Shown in pieces: positions 4,105-6,040 of a DNA stretch of 6,040 nucleotides. The notes below the pieces were generated by a model that was given only the letters and a program-made list of their open reading frames with translations, ran no database searches and was not told the DNA's origin. Source of the stretch: an uncultured Lachnospiraceae bacterium (GTDB lineage: Bacteria; Bacillota; Clostridia; Lachnospirales; Lachnospiraceae). The position numbers and the translations under genes are program-made. Positions within the stretch are counted from its first letter, which is position 1. Each line of letters begins with the position of its first letter. The stretch is from NCBI GenBank assembly GCA_934371505.1, contig CAKRNW010000118.1:1-6040 (forward strand), written 5' to 3'.

Positions 4105-6040
4105 TTACATAAAGTTCTCTTCAATATTACTGATAATTCTGTGATACCCTTCCAGTGTTACCATTCCGTCGGAGTCTTCCACTCGCTTGCCACTACACTG
4201 TACCATCACTTCACCTAACTGCGGGTGCATCCATGGATATTGTAATTGTACCACCTTATTTGCTGTCATCATCCTCTTTACATTTTGCCATACATAATCA
4301 CGGTATTCTTCCTTAATTCTGCTATGCCAGAACTCATAGCATTCCTGAGGCATGTACTTTCGATCCAGCCCCATAATCCGTTCCATCGTTTCATCCGGGT
4401 GCAGTTCATAATTCCTCTCCTCTTCGTTAAAACGAATCAGCCACAAGCCCAGATCATTCTCTCGCAGGATGTCTTTTACATTGAAATAAATAACATGTGC
4501 TTTTTCTTTATACTGATAGATTTTTTGAACAAAATCTTTCTTTTTCTTATATTCCTCCGCCGTGTTGTCAATGAATGTCCGTTCAAACAGATCCGTTTTA
4601 CAGGGTTTTGAAAACAGATATCCTTGTATCAGATTGGGGGACAGGTTTTCCAATACCACCAGTTCCTGTGTTGTTTCCACACCTTCACAGCAAATGCGGA
4701 TTGCGTTGCTCTTTGCAAACTCAATCATATTGCTGATCAAGCGATAATTGTAGGTTGCCTCCTCAATACCGCGTACAAACAACCGGTCAATCTTGATTTC
4801 ATTGATATGAAGTTCTTTCAAGTAACTCATACTGGCATACCCGGTTCCGAAGTCGTCAATGGACAGTTCAATCCCGGCATCTCTCCAAATTTTGAAGATT
4901 CTTCTAAAATGCTGGGATTCATGTAGTTGTCTGGACTCTGTGATTTCGATTGTGAGCACACTTCCCGGAAGTCCGGTTTTTTCCAAAACCTTCAATACCT
5001 TCTCTGCAACATTTTTTTCTTTCAACTGTACCACAGAAAAATTCACACTGATATGAAAGTTTTCTACCGTCTCTCTCCATTTTTTACACTGAAGCAATGC
5101 CGTCTCCAAAATCCACATTCCCACCTGATTGATAAGTTTAGACTGCTCCAATAAGGGAACAAACTGATCCGGATATACTTCTCCATGTATTTGGGATCGA
5201 AAACGAAGCAATGCCTCCGCACCAAATAAATGATAGTTTCCAGCCTTAATCTGGGGTTGATAGCAGAGATAGAACCCTTCGAATCCATTTTGTGTACTTT
5301 TCTGCATCTCTTCCAAAAATTGACCAATTTTAATACGTTCTTCCATATCTTCCTGAGAACAGAACAGAATGGTACGCCCTCCACTGCTTTTAGCTTTTTC
5401 AAAGGTCGTTTTCCCGCAAGCATAAAGGCTATGGGCATCTCCAAACATATTCCTATTATTTGGAACAACGCCTGCAGAAATGCTACAGACTTTTGACATT
5501 TCCCTCAGTAACTCGTCATAGATATCATGAACCTCTTCTTCCGTCTCTACATCCAGATACAGGGCAAAGCAATTGCTCTCCACATGCCATACATTTTGCA
5601 GAGATACCTTTCTTTCCAGTATTTCCGCGCATTGCATGATCACATCATCTCCATAATTCCTACCATGCCGCAGATTTATGTTTCCCAGATCATCTATTCC
5701 CAATAACATAAAATAGCCTTTGTCCCTGATTAGAAATTCGTTTTCCAGATCCAGGAAAAGTTTATTTTTATTAAAAAGCTTCGTCATTGGATGATACAAA
5801 TACTGTAAAGCTTTGTCAGATACTCTTCCTATCATGACAAAAGGTTTTCCCTTGTCGTCATCGATTACCGTTCCTCTGCAATTAATCCATACAATTTCCC
5901 CTCTTCGGTTCACCCAACGGTAATTCATATCATGAGTCTGCTTTTTGCCTTCTGAAATCTCCTGTAAATCCTCCTGAAGCCTTGCTCGATCTGCCGGATA
6001 TACAATTTCTTTCATCCTCTCCGTGCTGATCATTTCCTGT
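4105..6040 (-). CDS. PAS / degenerate GGDEF / EAL / PAS-like c-di-GMP phosphodiesterase, 5' end outside window
   Basis: At least 642 residues from the first in-window ATG (6033). The frame stays open to the right edge, and the first PAS domain lacks its N-terminal strands, so the true start probably lies beyond. Numbering from that ATG, a PAS_3-like sensor occupies 1-74 (MNYRWVNRRGEIVW, then GKPFVMIGRVSD). The GGDEF fold (about 83-228) is degenerate. The signature reads ESNCF (152-156), and the usual first metal-binding Asp is Gly112, so cyclase activity is unlikely. The EAL domain (about 250-480) has every expected catalytic residue: Glu273 in GAEALLRF, Asn331, Glu363, Asp393/Asp394 in IDDFGTG, Lys414, Glu450 and Gln470. 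It should hydrolyse c-di-GMP to pGpG. A second PAS-like domain (about 522-637, ending GYHRIISNI) follows EAL with no output domain after it. No membrane segment is visible in this part. It converges on the degV-family gene and shares its terminator. The sensed signals are unknown. Confidence 0.9.
   Translation of the reverse strand, partial: QEMISTERMKEIVYPADRARLQEDLQEISEGKKQTHDMNYRWVNRRGEIVWINCRGTVIDDDKGKPFVMIGRVSDKALQYLYHPMTKLFNKNKLFLDLENEFLIRDKGYFMLLGIDDLGNINLRHGRNYGDDVIMQCAEILERKVSLQNVWHVESNCFALYLDVETEEEVHDIYDELLREMSKVCSISAGVVPNNRNMFGDAHSLYACGKTTFEKAKSSGGRTILFCSQEDMEERIKIGQFLEEMQKSTQNGFEGFYLCYQPQIKAGNYHLFGAEALLRFRSQIHGEVYPDQFVPLLEQSKLINQVGMWILETALLQCKKWRETVENFHISVNFSVVQLKEKNVAEKVLKVLEKTGLPGSVLTIEITESRQLHESQHFRRIFKIWRDAGIELSIDDFGTGYASMSYLKELHINEIKIDRLFVRGIEEATYNYRLISNMIEFAKSNAIRICCEGVETTQELVVLENLSPNLIQGYLFSKPCKTDLFERTFIDNTAEEYKKKKDFVQKIYQYKEKAHVIYFNVKDILRENDLGLWLIRFNEEERNYELHPDETMERIMGLDRKYMPQECYEFWHSRIKEEYRDYVWQNVKRMMTANKVVQLQYPWMHPQLGEVMVQCSGKRVEDSDGMVTLEGYHRIISNIEENFM

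Noticed and set aside
4246..5496. Plus-strand frames of 60-121 codons opposite the EAL-domain gene
   Set aside because: They are antisense to the PAS/GGDEF/EAL coding sequence, lack recognisable domains and have no promoter or terminator of their own.

Overview
The window looks like chromosomal DNA from a low-to-moderate GC Gram-positive anaerobe. A Lachnospiraceae-type Clostridia (Blautia or Ruminococcus-like) is my best guess. The guess rests on split transketolase genes, a DegV-family protein, strong GGAGG ribosome binding sites, sigma-A promoters with 17-bp spacers, and a PAS/GGDEF/EAL protein of a style common in that family. It comes from reading the proteins, not from a database search.

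Left part (1-2800), minus strand: one transcription unit. A strong promoter (TTGACA-17-TACAAT, 2772-2800) reads leftward through a 49-bp near-palindrome (2706-2754) into three genes. These are an RpiR-family regulator (HTH plus SIS sugar-phosphate-binding domain), the N-terminal transketolase subunit (TPP-binding half) and the C-terminal transketolase subunit (pyrimidine-binding half plus C-terminal domain). The genes are tightly packed, and the two subunits overlap by 13 bp. The two polypeptides should pair into one thiamine-diphosphate enzyme that moves two-carbon ketol units between sugar phosphates. The regulator, first in its own operon, probably senses a phosphosugar and represses from the palindrome just downstream of the transcription start. 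No terminator is seen before the window ends, so the operon may continue.

Middle (2801-3131): about 330 bp of very AT-rich DNA with no convincing gene. It holds a 15-bp direct repeat and scattered TTTCATA/TATGAAA words.

Right part: a DegV-family fatty-acid-binding protein (3193-4044, plus strand) has its own promoter. It converges on a c-di-GMP signalling protein (4105 to the right edge, minus strand), and a hairpin at 4052-4094 can terminate both. The signalling protein has PAS, a degenerate GGDEF, an EAL with all catalytic residues visible, and a second PAS-like domain at the C-terminus. It should therefore be a c-di-GMP phosphodiesterase rather than a cyclase. Its 5' end lies outside the window.

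I see no clear undescribed system. The most interesting items are the palindrome at the regulator's transcription start and the unusual domain order and degeneracy of the EAL protein.
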